From Chrysomallon squamiferum (taxonomy: Eukaryota > Mollusca > Gastropoda > Neomphalida > Peltospiridae), in contig CM022677.1 of assembly GCA_012295275.1 (NCBI GenBank), positions 23,663,235 through 23,727,234 on the forward strand: a stretch of 64,000 nucleotides of DNA. Direction: 5' to 3'. The position numbers were made by a program, and so were the translations under genes. Of the stretch, positions 56,601 to 64,000 are shown piece after piece. Every line of letters begins with the position of its first letter. Within the stretch, counting starts at the first letter, position 1. The notes beneath the pieces are model-generated. The model was not told the DNA's origin and searched no databases. It worked only from the letters and a program-made list of their open reading frames with translations.

Positions 56601-57312
56601 ATTTAAGCTCAGTTAAAAACCGGATCTGATTGCTGCGATGTGTGGATATCGTTGTAATTGGAGTGAGTCAGAGCTAGTTATCACTGTTAGGTGCTAAATC
56701 TTAACACTGCAGAACCGTAATCACTTGAGTTCTGACAAATTCCTCTTTTGTACGAAATACTGGTGCCACGTAATTTCAGTAAACATCTTTTCTTTTTAAT
56801 GGACTTATGAATATTTCCATGAAATTTAAGAACATTTAAATACTTAAATCTGAAAACTTTGAAATGCTGGACTTTTCATGGGTTTTAAAGGCCAGTGCAA
56901 ACCGTGTTCACTGATGATCTTTCGCTTTAAAGCCATAGTCAAGGTCTTCAATATCGTTATAGCTGTTTTCAGCAGTATATTGGATTCATGTTGCCAGCGA
57001 TTTCCATCCCATTATACCTGATATTTACTTAAATTGGATAATGCATGTGTGCGTGTTTTTTTAATACTTCTTTTAAGTACTGCGCAAGATATTTCTAATA
57101 TTTAGATAAGTTAATGAAAAGTGACATTGTTTTCTTAAAATGAAAATAAATATGTAATATTTTTTCTCATTTAATTTTACTCATATAGGTTTACTGAATA
57201 ATAAAGTCATTACTGAACATTTCTAAATAACTAATTGATAACTGCATTCAGAACAGTAAAATGTAACCTTTTAAAGTAAAAATATAACTTAACTTATTTT
57301 GAAACCAGCGTA

Positions 57313-57354
<42 letters not shown>

Positions 57355-57774
57355 TGATGATGATGATGAATAAATAATAAAAATTAGACTTATTTAAATA
57401 AAAGTAATATTTCGTTTTAATGTTGAAAAAAATTAATATAAGAATCCCGAAATCATCTCTAAAAACAGATGCGTTAAATGAACGAAAATCTTTTATAATA
57501 AAATTTGTTCTTATTTTCAGTTAAGAAATGTAAATTTGAAAGAATTATATAAATATAATAGAAATTTATCAATTAACATATAAAAACTTGATGTGTAAAC
57601 ATAAATTTCAAAGACATTTCAATTAGATCAGAGTTAAGAAAAACAAAAAACAATGTATCAACAATAGAATTCAATATGGATCGTGTGTGTGTATGTGTGT
57701 GTGTGTGTGTGTGGGTGTGGGTGTGTCTAAATCGGCTTTTAATTATCTTTCATACTCCGATTAACTTTTTTCCG

Positions 57775-57807
<33 letters not shown>

Positions 57808-57958
57808 TTTATTTTATTTTATTTTTTTTATCCCACCGAAAATATTAAGGTAGTTAAAAAAAAACAAAAAAAAACTGTAACTGAAAAAAACTAAAATAAT
57901 AATAGTAAATAAACGGAAAAAAGACTTTAAATATATCAAAAATGTAAAATTAAAATAA
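53543..57958. other. Intergenic or 5' region between T2 and T3
   Basis: Holds ATG/AAT tracts (53570-53655), poly-T (55210-55258), and blocks matching 29290-32290 (54840-56920). The promoter and signal-peptide exon of T2 should lie here, but no candidate with both a good reading frame and a donor was found. Confidence 0.5.
57306..57352. repeat. (AAT)n microsatellite
   Basis: Simple tract in the T2-T3 intergenic region. Confidence 0.9.
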
Positions 57959-57964
57959 TTTATT
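57959..57964 (-). promoter_or_regulatory. Candidate poly(A) signal of T3
   Basis: AATAAA on the minus strand about 54 nt after the T3 stop codon, comparable to the spacing in T2. Confidence 0.55.
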
Positions 57965-58017
57965 TAATACTTCATCAGATTATTTCTTTTTCTACTATAT
58001 TTATATCTATTCTTTCG

Positions 58018-63942
<5,925 letters not shown>

Positions 63943-64000
63943 CTTTAAAAAATAGTTTATATGGTGGTAAAAGTGAAAATTAAAATAAACGAAGAAAATA

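Overview
The window looks like animal nuclear DNA. It is very AT-rich and full of simple repeats, and its coding information is in short exons with GT-AG borders on the minus strand. No bacterial-style genes, rRNA, tRNA or CRISPR array were seen. The repeat style (long ATT, GATA, GA and TG tracts, TA-flanked DNA transposons, decayed LINE pieces) and the expanded thrombospondin type 1 (TSP1) genes suggest a marine invertebrate, perhaps a cephalopod mollusc. That taxonomic guess is inference only.

Nearly everything coding belongs to one family. I count 46 exons that each encode one TSP1 module, almost all in symmetric phase 1-1, on the minus strand. They form three tandem genes, called here T3 (63942 to 58018, 5' end outside the window), T2 (about 53542 to 32880) and T1 (27320 to 1352, 3' end outside the window). 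T2 and T3 end with stalk exons, a transmembrane exon and a 121-nt cytoplasmic tail exon that ends in a stop. They are therefore predicted type I membrane proteins with an all-TSP1 ectodomain.

The modules fall into recognisable classes. Class A (57-59 aa) ends in a vicinal CC and lacks the CxxTCG core. Class B (69-70 aa) starts ENGYGSLDGGW and has CxVTCGIG. Class C (62-64 aa) starts VHGGW and has CSVTCGYG. Class D (56-59 aa) is strongly divergent, with CxxxCxRYVY. In transcript order they recur as a fixed four-exon cassette D-C-B-A: four times in T2, three times plus an extra A in T1, and C-B-A at the edge of the window in T3. In every gene the last A is followed by a class E module. T1 then has a run of nine class G modules, T2 has Pro-rich stalk exons, and T3 has two 33-nt microexons plus one G-like module.

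Layout: 1-9.4 kb is the T1 G array and E. 9.4-12.9 kb is an intron with a pogo/Tigger-like element. 12.9-27.3 kb holds the T1 cassettes. 27.3-32.8 kb is intergenic. 32.9-36.7 kb holds the T2 tail, membrane, stalk and E exons. 36.9-51.9 kb holds the four T2 cassettes. 52.7-53.6 kb holds a lone TSP1 exon and three 24-nt microexons. 53.6-58.0 kb is intergenic and shows collinear similarity to 29.3-32.3 kb. 58.0-64.0 kb is T3.

Three exons carry disabling changes (in-frame TGA in G1; 1-nt deletions in the T2 E exon and in one T2 A exon). Because these exons are phase-symmetric, skipping them would keep the frame. First exons and signal peptides were not found for any of the genes.
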